NCBI RefSeq assembly: GCF_002160305.1
Contig: NZ_NFKI01000028.1
Location: 1 to 43,418 of the forward strand
Reading direction: 5' to 3'
Length of the DNA: 43,418 nt
From: Pseudoflavonifractor sp. An184
GTDB lineage: Bacteria; Bacillota; Clostridia; Oscillospirales; Oscillospiraceae
The notes beneath the pieces are model-generated. The model worked only from the letters and a program-made list of their open reading frames with translations, did no database searches and was not told the DNA's origin. Below, one piece after another: positions 25,538-33,251 of this stretch. The number at the start of each line of letters is the position of its first letter. Position 1 is the stretch's first letter. The position numbers and the translations under genes are program-made.

Positions 25538-26383
25538 TTAATAACACTGAACCATACCCCAGGCGTTTTCAAACTTTCTGGCAGTCAGATCTTCTTTTTT
25601 TATAAACACATAGAGCCGCCCACAGTCGCCAAACATCAGCTCAAAGTCATCCGTTTCCACCATGTCCAGCTGGAACAATAGCTGCCAGCGATCCATCGCT
25701 GTTTCAGCAGCCTGTCTGTCATCTGGAGTGATTTTGGCATAGCCTTCTGGGTTTCCCAAATAATAGCCCTTGGTCACCAGATCGCACTCCTCATACATGG
25801 AGTCCTGGATGACATCCGCCCAGCCCAGTAGTTTAGAGCACTCCTCTGGTTCCTCTATGTTCAGCTCTTTTTGGACTGATTCAAAAGCCTCATCATCGTC
25901 TTCCTCGGGAAATTTCTGGATAAAATCACTCCAGCCGGGATAGGACAGATCGGTATGGGCTTTTATATTTATCGCGGGGAATTGGAAGTCCTCCTCCATA
26001 TCTTCAGGAAATTCTGCTCTGGACAATGTGGAAAGGTCCTCAAACCAATAAACCTTCAGCCCGCCTTTGTGCTCCGGGGCAAATCCCCAAGGCTGGGAGT
26101 CCATCTCATAGAAGAAGGATAGAAGGCCATGGTCAGGCAGAATATGGCGGGCATCCAAAGCAGTAAACTCAGCACAGTTGAACTGAGCCAAAAAGGTTAG
26201 TGGGCGCTCCTCGCACTCATAATTATAGCCCTTGCCTTGATAGCGCGGCCACTGGAAGTCCGCTGGCACATCGGGCTGACCTCCAAAATGGGTGCTGTAA
26301 GCCTCATACTTCTCCAACTCTTCTGAAATGTCCAATACAATACTGTTCTGCACCAAAGATTGTAGTTTTTCTTTCATGTTCAT
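25538..26383 (-). CDS. YwqG/DUF1963 family protein
   Basis: 281 residues from the ATG at 26381-26383 (MNMKEKLQSLV), eight bases after GGAGG; an ATG five codons earlier has no site. The family pattern is plain: THFGGQPDVPADFQWPRYQG, LTFLAQFNC, HGLLSFFYEMDSQPWGFAPEHKGGLKVYWF, and near the end LLFQLDMVETDDFELMFGDCGRLYVFI. YwqG-like proteins are beta-rich, possibly ligand-binding, and turn up repeatedly in immunity clusters. Confidence 0.85.
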   Translation of the reverse strand: MNMKEKLQSLVQNSIVLDISEELEKYEAYSTHFGGQPDVPADFQWPRYQGKGYNYECEERPLTFLAQFNCAEFTALDARHILPDHGLLSFFYEMDSQPWGFAPEHKGGLKVYWFEDLSTLSRAEFPEDMEEDFQFPAINIKAHTDLSYPGWSDFIQKFPEEDDDEAFESVQKELNIEEPEECSKLLGWADVIQDSMYEECDLVTKGYYLGNPEGYAKITPDDRQAAETAMDRWQLLFQLDMVETDDFELMFGDCGRLYVFIKKEDLTARKFENAWGMVQCY

Positions 26384-26397
26384 AATCAGTTCCTCCA

Positions 26398-26457
26398 TTA
26401 TTTCTCAAGTGGGTAATACCAATCCTGCATAAATTAACGGGTCTGCGTATCTGTCAT
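26398..26457 (-). pseudogene. Relic of a deleted array gene
   Basis: Between the DUF2004 and YwqG genes a perfect ribosome site (GGAGG, seven bases) precedes ATG at 26455-26457. The frame reads MTDTQTR, then TAA, then in the same frame FMQDWYYPLEK and a second TAA at 26398-26400, just before the next gene. It looks like the first codons and last codons of a former gene joined by an internal deletion. The original family cannot be named. Confidence 0.4.
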
Positions 26458-26475
26458 AGCAAAACCTCCAGCGTT

Positions 26476-26979
26476 TTAGCTCTCATGGGTGATACAGAAA
26501 ATCTCCTTGTTCAAGTCAAAGTAGATTACCATCAGCTCGTCGGTGATCTCCGGGTTGAAGGACAGATCCATAATGAAAACTTGCTGATTCATCTCGTCAT
26601 CCACCAGACTGCCGAACCGCTTGAGCTTCAAAAAGTCCACCATCTCGGCAAAGGACAGCTTGGCCGGGTCGGTTCCCGGAAAAAGTTCCGCCGCAATATC
26701 CGGGCCTACATCGTCCCGGTGGAACTCCATGAAAAATGTCACAACGCTATGGTAGCGGCTGTCCTCGTCCGCCAGCGCCGCTTTGATGGCGGCTTTGGCC
26801 TTCTCCGCCAATTTCTCCGCCTCATCCAGCATTTCTCCCACCGCATCCATGGCAGCAGGATCGCCGGTCAGTTCTTCCTCTACATCGAAGATAAAGGGTA
26901 GTCCCGATTCCTCGGGAAAGTTGAAGATTTCCTCGCCGGGTGTATATGTAAAATCAATGCGTTTACAGTTCAGTTTCAT
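26476..26979 (-). CDS. DUF2004 family protein
   Basis: 167 residues from the ATG at 26977-26979 (MKLNCKRIDF), after AAGGAGGATAACATT. Towards the C-terminus MNQQVFIMDLSFNPEITDELMVIYFDLNKEIFCITHES fits DUF2004, where a strand with D-x-S-x-N/D precedes a conserved I-x-x-E-S end. The middle is an Ala/Lys/Glu-rich helix (EKLAEKAKAAIKAAL). An immunity-type protein of unknown mechanism. Confidence 0.75.
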   Translation of the reverse strand: MKLNCKRIDFTYTPGEEIFNFPEESGLPFIFDVEEELTGDPAAMDAVGEMLDEAEKLAEKAKAAIKAALADEDSRYHSVVTFFMEFHRDDVGPDIAAELFPGTDPAKLSFAEMVDFLKLKRFGSLVDDEMNQQVFIMDLSFNPEITDELMVIYFDLNKEIFCITHES

Positions 26980-26992
26980 AATGTTATCCTCC

Positions 26993-27832
26993 TTACCCCT
27001 CAATGTTGGCAGTTTTTAGGCCCTTTTTCAAGGAGCCGTAGACCGTCACAGCATGGTCGGTGAACATCTCATCGCAGTCAAACCAGGCGGTGAAGCTGCC
27101 GCCAGAGGTGACGGACAGGCTCGTCAGGCTGATTCGCCGGGCAAGTTCGTTCTCTGTGATGGGGTCGGTTTCCGAATTGCGAGGGTTTTCCTCATCTTGG
27201 GAGAGCCAGTTGTTGGCCAGCTCGGTCAGGTTCTTGGCTGCAAGCTCCCGCATGGCTTTGTCCCAGGTGTCACAGTCGGCCAGCAGCTTCTTGGCGGCAC
27301 TGCGAGCGCGGGTCCAGGAGGGCTTGCTCTCGGCATTGACTTCCAGAGAAAGGCTCACATCCTTTCCGCACCACTGGATTTCGCCCTCGAAGGTATCATA
27401 GTCCTTGTCCAGTGTCAGTTCTCCCAGCACCTGGTCCTGGATTACCACCGGCTTGTGGTACTCGTCCAGAACGGCCTGGAGTTCCGGGCAGTCCTCGTGG
27501 GCCTTGACCACCTGGGAGATACACCAGGGCTGCACCACCAGATCCTTTGCCCATTCTTCCTTCATCCGGCGGATCTTCAGGCGGCAGATCTGCTCGCTTT
27601 GAAAGCGTCCCCAGCCCTTGTCGCTGTTACGCTCCTCGTCGGTGACCGGCCATTCCAGATGCTCCTCTTTGGTGCTGACCTTGCCGGTGTCACAGAACAC
27701 CATACCCAGTGTCACAACGGTCATTTCCCAAAACTTGCCTTTCCAGTTATATCCGCCCCCAATGCAGCGATTGATCAGCGCGACCACTTCCTGCTCCTCG
27801 GACTCATACATCTCATAGAATTCTTCAAACAT
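26993..27832 (-). CDS. DUF2262 family protein (copy 2)
   Basis: 279 residues from the ATG at 27830-27832 (MFEEFYEMYES), after AAGGAGGACTGCACC. An N-terminal 140-residue region (EHLEWPVTDEERNSDKGWGRFQ) precedes a DUF2262 domain: VLGELTLDKDYDTFEGEIQWCGKDVSLSLEV, a helical middle, then ITENELARRISLTSLSVTSGGSFTAWFDCDEMFTDHAVTVYGSLKKG. The same two-part plan is found at 31016-31858. In typical DUF2262 proteins the F-x-G-H motif is kept; here it is F-T-D-H, a small divergence. Confidence 0.82.
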   Translation of the reverse strand: MFEEFYEMYESEEQEVVALINRCIGGGYNWKGKFWEMTVVTLGMVFCDTGKVSTKEEHLEWPVTDEERNSDKGWGRFQSEQICRLKIRRMKEEWAKDLVVQPWCISQVVKAHEDCPELQAVLDEYHKPVVIQDQVLGELTLDKDYDTFEGEIQWCGKDVSLSLEVNAESKPSWTRARSAAKKLLADCDTWDKAMRELAAKNLTELANNWLSQDEENPRNSETDPITENELARRISLTSLSVTSGGSFTAWFDCDEMFTDHAVTVYGSLKKGLKTANIEG

Positions 27833-27846
27833 TGGTGCAGTCCTCC

Positions 27847-28467
27847 TTATCCCGCTGTATGGCTGAGGTACTCCTTCTCCAGCGCGGTGTACCACCGATT
27901 CAGCATGGTTTCCAGACTGGTTTTTCCTTTCCGATCATAAAAAGCAAGGAACTTGTCCAGCAACTCAGGAAACAAATTCTTACCGATATTTGTCAGATCC
28001 TGATTGAGGTAGACCATCCGCAGGATACGGCCCTGCCGGTCCAGAGGGTTCTTTTTCAACAGCTCCTTTTCAAAGCAGAAGCGCAGGAAGACTACATTCT
28101 CATCGTAAAAATCCTCCACCACAGCCGCACCAATGCTGGTGTATGTGATGTCGTACACCAAACGGCTCCAGTCAAATTTCTCGGCATAGAGCAGTTTCAG
28201 CGCTTTTGCCCAGTGTTCCTCCGGGATCACCAGCATCCTGTGCTGGGCGGTGCTGGAGTATCCGCGATAGACGGGGTCCGGCTGCCCCAGCAGCTCGCTC
28301 ACACTGTCGGCGTAGACGAAGCACAGTTCCTCATCGAACAGGCCGCCGATGAAGTTGCCATTGCAGTACAGCATATAATTCTTGGACTTGGCCGGAGAAT
28401 AAGAGAGGCTATATTCCTGCGAGTCCAGGCTTTTATGTACCTTGTTCAGAAAGTCTATTGATGTCAT
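27847..28467 (-). CDS. Protein with TfoX-like N-terminal region
   Basis: 206 residues from the ATG at 28465-28467, after GAGGAGTAAAGCC. Residues 1-100 (NYMLYCNGNFIGGLFDEELCFVY, later YRGYSSTAQHRMLVI) resemble the TfoX N-terminal domain in which a G-x-x-x-G strand, D-x-x-L and P-Y-x-G-A-K occur, but the key lysines are replaced, so the call is tentative. The second half is helical with no recognised family. It starts five bases after the ankyrin gene stop. Confidence 0.6.
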   Translation of the reverse strand: MTSIDFLNKVHKSLDSQEYSLSYSPAKSKNYMLYCNGNFIGGLFDEELCFVYADSVSELLGQPDPVYRGYSSTAQHRMLVIPEEHWAKALKLLYAEKFDWSRLVYDITYTSIGAAVVEDFYDENVVFLRFCFEKELLKKNPLDRQGRILRMVYLNQDLTNIGKNLFPELLDKFLAFYDRKGKTSLETMLNRWYTALEKEYLSHTAG

Positions 28468-28471
28468 GGCT

Positions 28472-29551
28472 TTACTCCTCAAACTCACCCTCGATCATCC
28501 CGTTCAGATACCGGCCGGGATCTGCGATGAAGTCATCCCATTTGGCCAGAGGGTGGAATTCCTCATGCTCGATGTCCAGATACCACAGCTTTTTGTCCCT
28601 GGGGCTCCACAGCAGCAGGTAGTCGCTGTAGTTGTCCATCTGCACCATGAGGGAGAGCAGCTTCTTCCGTTTCCAGGTCATCTCCTGCACATCCATGAAG
28701 GAGTAGAGCTCCGCCCACTTCACCCATTCCTGATCCGGAAACTCCAGCCGCAGGGGGCCGGTCTTCAAGTATTCCACCAGCTTGGCGGGTAGCTTGTAGG
28801 GCATGAGCTGCCGGATCTTTTCCTGCTCGTTGTGCCATTCCTCCGGCTCCAGCGCCTTCAGGTAGTCGGCCAGCTCCTGATTCTTGTTCTGCACCGCCAC
28901 ACTGTAGGGACGGTCGCCGTATTTGTCAACAAGAGTGATGTCCGCTCCCTGTTCCACCAGCCAGCGTACCATGGGGAAATTGTTGGAGCGGGCGGCCTCG
29001 GTGACAGCGGTGGAGGCGTTCGGAAACACCATGTCCGGCTTGTGATAATTGATATCCGCCCCTTTTTCCAGCAGCAGTTTGGCAAGCTCGGCCTGTCCAT
29101 CGGACACCGCCGCCCGGAATGCCTCGCTGCCAAACTTGTCCACAGTGATCCCGGCTTGCTCCAGCACCTGGATATTCTCCGGGCGCTTGCCCCAGCGCAC
29201 TTCCTGGAAGGCCCGCTCTTTTTGCTTCGGGCTGAGTTTTGCGGCCTGTCCAGCAAAGAGCGCCACCACCTCCGGCCCGCAGCAGCGGGCGGCGGTAAGC
29301 AGCAGGGGCTGTTCCTCTGCCAGACCGGGATCGGCTCCATGCTCCAGTAGGAAGTGAATCATGGGTACATCATTCCGAAAAACCGCGATCTCCAATGGCA
29401 TCAGCTTGATGTATTCACTGAGCTGGATGGGAACATCTAAATCCAGACCGCCTTGGAGCAGCGCCTCCAGCTTGGGAGTGTCATGGTCACAGATGGCGGC
29501 AGCCGTTTCCGGGAGGGTCTCCCAGCGGCCAATATATGCAATTTGGTACAT
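28472..29551 (-). CDS. Ankyrin-repeat protein with SUKH-like C-terminal part
   Basis: 359 residues from the ATG at 29549-29551 (MYQIAYIGRWE); AGGTG lies five bases upstream. About five ankyrin-type repeats span residues 25-230: LEIAVFRNDVPMIHFLLEHGADPG, AFRAAVSDGQAELAKLLLEKGADIN, AVTEAARSNNFPMVRWLVEQGADI, PYSVAVQNKNQELADYLKAL. The C-terminal 100 residues (WVKWAELYSFMDVQ, LLLWSPRDKKLWYLDIEHEEF, WDDFIADPGRYL) have the feel of a SUKH/SMI1 domain. Ankyrin and SUKH modules both occur in immunity proteins. A binding role is expected. Confidence 0.72.
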   Translation of the reverse strand: MYQIAYIGRWETLPETAAAICDHDTPKLEALLQGGLDLDVPIQLSEYIKLMPLEIAVFRNDVPMIHFLLEHGADPGLAEEQPLLLTAARCCGPEVVALFAGQAAKLSPKQKERAFQEVRWGKRPENIQVLEQAGITVDKFGSEAFRAAVSDGQAELAKLLLEKGADINYHKPDMVFPNASTAVTEAARSNNFPMVRWLVEQGADITLVDKYGDRPYSVAVQNKNQELADYLKALEPEEWHNEQEKIRQLMPYKLPAKLVEYLKTGPLRLEFPDQEWVKWAELYSFMDVQEMTWKRKKLLSLMVQMDNYSDYLLLWSPRDKKLWYLDIEHEEFHPLAKWDDFIADPGRYLNGMIEGEFEE

Positions 29552-29567
29552 AAGGCACCTGCTTTCT

Positions 29568-30155
29568 CTATCCCACAATGGTGGTTTCCTTGACGGCCAG
29601 ATTGTCGTAATTCATGGCGATCAGTTTCTCAGCGGTCTGTGGGGTACACATGAACCAGGTGCTCACGCCCCAGGCGTCCATCCTTGTAACGGTGAAGAGG
29701 TCGGTTTCAACTGGAGTCGGATCTCTTGCGTCAATATAGTGGTCGGAGTAGAGATACACCAGATCCACCTCACGCTCCGGCAGCCACTTAGCCCGGCGCA
29801 CACGCGGTTTGCCGTTTTTCAGAGTCTTTTCTCTGGGGTTCTCAAACCACGCCAGTTCCTTAATCTTCAGGCCGGTGAAGGTATCCATAAGTCGCTGGGC
29901 AATCTCCCGATGGGTAAACACCCCACAGTTCCAGGAGCCCATTAACCATGTCTGTATAAAGTCGCCCACCTTGCTGCCAGGGGCAGGCGGCCCGTAGACG
30001 CTCTCATCCGCCCACATGACCTCTATCTTTTCACATTGATCTGGCTGAGGACAGGACTGCTTGTTGCCATAGCGGTACATGATATTTACATAGCCATAGT
30101 CTTCGCCGGTTCGGTCATGACCGACGGCTTCCACTTTATAGGCAGTTATGGACAT
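29568..30155 (-). CDS. Uncharacterised 195-residue protein
   Basis: ATG at 30153-30155 (MSITAYKVEAVGHDRTG), seven bases after AGGAGG. Mixed alpha/beta with several aromatic motifs (DYGYVNIMYRYGN, GSWNCGVFTHREIAQRLMDTF, VDLVYLYSDHY). No family recognised. It overlaps the preceding gene by ten bases, so coupled translation is likely. Confidence 0.6.
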   Translation of the reverse strand: MSITAYKVEAVGHDRTGEDYGYVNIMYRYGNKQSCPQPDQCEKIEVMWADESVYGPPAPGSKVGDFIQTWLMGSWNCGVFTHREIAQRLMDTFTGLKIKELAWFENPREKTLKNGKPRVRRAKWLPEREVDLVYLYSDHYIDARDPTPVETDLFTVTRMDAWGVSTWFMCTPQTAEKLIAMNYDNLAVKETTIVG

Positions 30156-30541
30156 TGCAGTTCCACCTCCTGAGCCAGTACAAATCCGCACAGCCCAAGG
30201 GAAGAGTCGATGACAAATACCCGGATGTGCTCCCGTTCCATGCGCTTCCGCAGTTCCTCGATGCTGCAGCAGGCGGGAAAGCCGTAAGAGATGGTCCCGC
30301 CCAGCAGGTCTTTGTACTGTTCAAAAAAACCGTCCACGGTGATCTCATCCATGCCGAAGAGGATGTTGTCCTGGATCACATTTTCAAACCAGTGGGCCAG
30401 CAGGCCGGTGAAGCGAACGGATACTTTCTCTCCGGCCTCAGTCTGGGTATCCATGTGCAGGGTATGGGCTTCAAAGTCAGCACAGTAGCGCAGGACTCTG
30501 TTGTCATGCAGGCCATCAAAAGAGCAAATCAGCGTACTCAT
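30146..30541 (-). CDS. Uncharacterised 131-residue protein
   Basis: ATG at 30539-30541 (MSTLICSFDGLHDNRV), after GAGGAGGAATCCC; it forms an ATGA overlap with the preceding gene. A longer upstream frame of 72 codons is Gly/Pro/Arg-rich, covers that gene and is rejected. Pattern: a beta-rich first half with VRFTGLLAHWFENVIQDN, and a C-terminal half HIRVFVIDSSLGLCGFVLAQEVEL. No family recognised with confidence. Confidence 0.6.
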   Translation of the reverse strand: MSTLICSFDGLHDNRVLRYCADFEAHTLHMDTQTEAGEKVSVRFTGLLAHWFENVIQDNILFGMDEITVDGFFEQYKDLLGGTISYGFPACCSIEELRKRMEREHIRVFVIDSSLGLCGFVLAQEVELQCP

Positions 30542-30750
30542 AGGGATTCCTCCTCGTCCATGAGCTGCTCCTGGACCTCTTTGGGCAGGTCGTTCCATAA
30601 AATGTCGTATGTAAAATCCCGAATCTCCGGGTAACACTCCCGCGCGGTCTTTTCTGCCGTTTCCCGATCCAGGTAGTGCATCTCTTGGTGGAAAAACCAG
30701 TTGAGCTTTTCCATCAGCCGATAGAGGCGGATTTGTTCTTCTTGGGTCAT
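30538..30750 (-). CDS. Small helical protein, 70 residues
   Basis: ATG at 30748-30750 after TAGGAGGCTGTGTCCC. Entirely helical and strongly charged (MTQEEQIRLYRLMEKLNWFF; ETAEKTARECYPEIRDF; PKEVQEQLMDEEESL). No family recognised. The stop overlaps the next start. Confidence 0.6.
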   Translation of the reverse strand: MTQEEQIRLYRLMEKLNWFFHQEMHYLDRETAEKTARECYPEIRDFTYDILWNDLPKEVQEQLMDEEESL

Positions 30751-30763
30751 GGGACACAGCCTC

Positions 30764-30997
30764 CTAATTCAGTGCCATTACAAGGCTCCAAATGCTGACC
30801 ACGATCAGCACGATTCCCAGTAGGAAGAAGATCACCCGCCTGGAGCCGCGGCCATAGCGATGAGAGTCCGGCTTACCGGTGGGGTCGCAGAGCCAGTTCC
30901 AGTTCATGATGGCCCCAATCAGCAGGACAGCACCGATGATCAGGGTTACCCAGTTCCAATGTTCCTGTAAAAAACCCGTGATCTGCTCGCTGTTCAT
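30764..30997 (-). CDS. Imm17-like membrane immunity protein
   Basis: 77 residues with two membrane helices: WNWVTLIIGAVLLIGAIM near 14-33 and VIFFLLGIVLIVVSIWSLVM near 55-74, joined by a basic loop NWNWLCDPTGKPDSHRYGRGSRR. That plan fits Imm17, whose members are two-helix proteins with a G-R-x-x-x-R-x-x-[YF] loop. It is the only clear membrane protein in the array and would protect from a membrane-acting or periplasmic toxin (inference). ATG at 30995-30997 after GGAGAGGAGGAAACC. Confidence 0.7.
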   Translation of the reverse strand: MNSEQITGFLQEHWNWVTLIIGAVLLIGAIMNWNWLCDPTGKPDSHRYGRGSRRVIFFLLGIVLIVVSIWSLVMALN

Positions 30998-31015
30998 TTA
31001 GGTTTCCTCCTCTCC

Positions 31016-31858
31016 TTATCCCTGTATATCAGCGTCAACGGGGCCTTTTTTCAGCGTTCCATTCACCGTGACCACATGGCCCCAGAACATATCGTCGTCC
31101 TCATACCAGGCGGTAAAACGCCCACCCGGAGATACTGTAAACTCAGTGAGCAGGATACGCCGGGCGAACTCATCCTCGGTGATGGGGTCTTTCTCCGGGT
31201 CCCGGTTGGTCTGGTCATTGTCCGCCAGCCATTCGTTGGCCTGAGCAGTGAGCTTCTGGGCAGCCATCGCTCGCAGGGACTTATCCCAGACTTCCTGATC
31301 TGCCACCAGTTTCTTCATCACATTGGTGACGCGGGTCCAGGACGCTTTCTTTTCAATCTCCACATCCAACGAGATCTGGACTTCTTTTCCCATCCACCGG
31401 CAGATCCCGGTGAACATACTCATTTCACGATCCAGCGTGAGGGTTCCCAGCACTTCGTCCTCTAGAAGAATGGGCTTTGTGTACTCCTCCCAAATCTCCT
31501 CCAGTGCCGGACAGGATACGCCTTCCTCCAGTACCTCCGTGACATACCACTGAGGTTCGTAGAGGGAATCACCTTTCCAGCTGCGGGCTTTGATCCGGTA
31601 GATCTGGCCCTTGGCAAACCGCTTGGAATAGTCGCCGGCTTCCCGCTCCTTGTCCGTCAGCGGCCAGCTCAGGTAGCATCGACCGGAGATCACCTCTCCG
31701 GTCTGGACATCCGCCATGGCGAGGGCATGGGTATGCGCCGCCCAAAAGGTATCCAGAAAGGTTTTGTCCGCGCTGATACCGTCCTGAATCAGTACCAGCT
31801 TTTCCTCATCTTCTGGGGCGTACAGGGCAATAAAGTCCTTGACCGTTCTCTTTTTCAT
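31016..31858 (-). CDS. DUF2262 family protein (copy 3)
   Basis: 280 residues from the ATG at 31856-31858 (MKKRTVKDFIALY), after AAGGAGAACGCC. N-terminal region GRCYLSWPLTDKEREAGDYSKRF, then VLGTLTLDREMSMFTGICRWMGKEVQISLDV, a helical middle and ITEDEFARRILLTEFTVSPGGRFTAWYEDDDMFWGHVVTVNGTLKKG. Here the family F-W-G-H-x-V motif is intact. Same plan as 26993-27832, so the two are paralogues inside one array. Confidence 0.85.
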   Translation of the reverse strand: MKKRTVKDFIALYAPEDEEKLVLIQDGISADKTFLDTFWAAHTHALAMADVQTGEVISGRCYLSWPLTDKEREAGDYSKRFAKGQIYRIKARSWKGDSLYEPQWYVTEVLEEGVSCPALEEIWEEYTKPILLEDEVLGTLTLDREMSMFTGICRWMGKEVQISLDVEIEKKASWTRVTNVMKKLVADQEVWDKSLRAMAAQKLTAQANEWLADNDQTNRDPEKDPITEDEFARRILLTEFTVSPGGRFTAWYEDDDMFWGHVVTVNGTLKKGPVDADIQG

Positions 31859-31868
31859 GGCGTTCTCC

Positions 31869-33251
31869 TTACGCAAATACTTGCTGGTATTTCTCTTTCA
31901 GTTCCTTCGGCGCCGACTTGATGACTTTGCTGCCGCCGTTTTCGGAGGCTGAACCCCAAATGGCCCAGAGCAGACTCTGCCAAGCGATGGCCCGGAATTT
32001 CGGGTCCTTGTCCTCTTCCGGCAGGAGATAAGCGGAAAAGCGGCGCTTGACTGTCAGCAGCGCATCCAGGCTTTCCGCATTGGCAATCAGGCTGTGGAAT
32101 CCCTTGGCAGGCTTCAGCCACTGCATAGACAATGCGCCCCGTACCAATACGCCCAGTGTCCATGTTTGAAAACCAAACTTCCGGATAAAGGCATGAAGGA
32201 ATTTCTCTTGCAGTGAGGAGTGCTCGTCGTCGCAGAGATCCAAATACTCCGCCACCAGCGGCGCCCACGGTTCTCCCTCCAGCCCCAGAGCGAACACAGC
32301 AAAAGAGCCGGGCATGGCGCAGGCTTCATCCGCGAGGTTTTGGTACCACTCATACTCCCGCATAGCCAAACGAGCATATCGCTCTATAGCCGGATGCAGA
32401 TTGGGGTGTTGCACAGCGCAGGCAAAGAGCTGATTGACGCCCTTCTTGGGCAAGCCGGGAATGGGCAGATAGATTTTCTCCTTTCCTCTGAACTCCACCG
32501 AGTAACTGCGGGGGAATTCCTCCTGCTCCAGCACCGCACACAGGTAGTCCAAGATCTCGGCATAGCACTCCTCGGTGGAGTCCTTGGCGGTGATTCGGAT
32601 GGCAGCAAACGCATCATTGGCCGATGCGGTGAAATGCTCCGTCTTACGCTGCTGGATGTCCTTTGGTAATTTGCCGCTGCCGGCTGTTTTCAGTTGCTTC
32701 ACCATATCTGGGCGAAGCTGGGAGACCAGGCCGAGGATGTGCTCGGTGGTGAGGGATTCAAAACTCTGCCCGTACACCGTATGGCAGACCGCCACATAGC
32801 AGGCAAAGCGCAGCAGGCCTTCATCCACATCCTCGGGGCGCAATTCCGGCCACACGGTGCAGGGTGGAAAGACGGTAAAGCCATCATCCCGCTCTCCCAC
32901 AAGGAAGAACCGCTCCTGCACCTGCTTTTCTATGTATTTCTCCAATGTATAGCGGATCTCCTGCCAGCCCACCAACCGCCGCAGGGCATCGCAGAATATA
33001 ACAGCTTCCTCATAGGGAAATCCCTTCAAAGGCAGTTTGGACAGATACCGATCCAACAGCTGGCTGGGAAGAAAGGGTGTCCCGTTGTGATTTCGCACCA
33101 CGGTCGGGTAGGCGGAGTGATTTTCACGAGCGGTTCCGTTCAGCACATCCTGAATGCAGAGATCCGCCTCCGCCAGCACCTCCGGGGAAGTGTCCGGCTT
33201 GTGGATCAGATAGTAGCGGTCATGCACACCATCACGCTTTGGCAAACTCAT
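31869..33251 (-). CDS. DUF6138-like protein, copy A of a tandem pair
   Basis: 460 residues, ATG at 33249-33251, sharing ATGA with the stop of its twin. The central block QRKTEHFTASANDAFAAIRI, ILDYLCAVLEQEEFPRSY, LPIPGLPKKGVNQLFACAVQ, MPGSFAVFALGLEG, YLDLCDDEHSSLQEKF matches what I recall of DUF6138, a family with no known activity. The alignment with the neighbour at 33248-34723 runs end to end, so this is a tandem duplication. The C-terminus lacks the acidic insert present in the twin. Confidence 0.75.
   Translation of the reverse strand: MSLPKRDGVHDRYYLIHKPDTSPEVLAEADLCIQDVLNGTARENHSAYPTVVRNHNGTPFLPSQLLDRYLSKLPLKGFPYEEAVIFCDALRRLVGWQEIRYTLEKYIEKQVQERFFLVGERDDGFTVFPPCTVWPELRPEDVDEGLLRFACYVAVCHTVYGQSFESLTTEHILGLVSQLRPDMVKQLKTAGSGKLPKDIQQRKTEHFTASANDAFAAIRITAKDSTEECYAEILDYLCAVLEQEEFPRSYSVEFRGKEKIYLPIPGLPKKGVNQLFACAVQHPNLHPAIERYARLAMREYEWYQNLADEACAMPGSFAVFALGLEGEPWAPLVAEYLDLCDDEHSSLQEKFLHAFIRKFGFQTWTLGVLVRGALSMQWLKPAKGFHSLIANAESLDALLTVKRRFSAYLLPEEDKDPKFRAIAWQSLLWAIWGSASENGGSKVIKSAPKELKEKYQQVFA

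Noticed and set aside
30542-30757. 72-codon upstream extension of the 131-residue protein gene
   Set aside because: Gly/Pro/Arg-rich translation on top of the preceding gene, while a perfect ribosome site marks the internal ATG.
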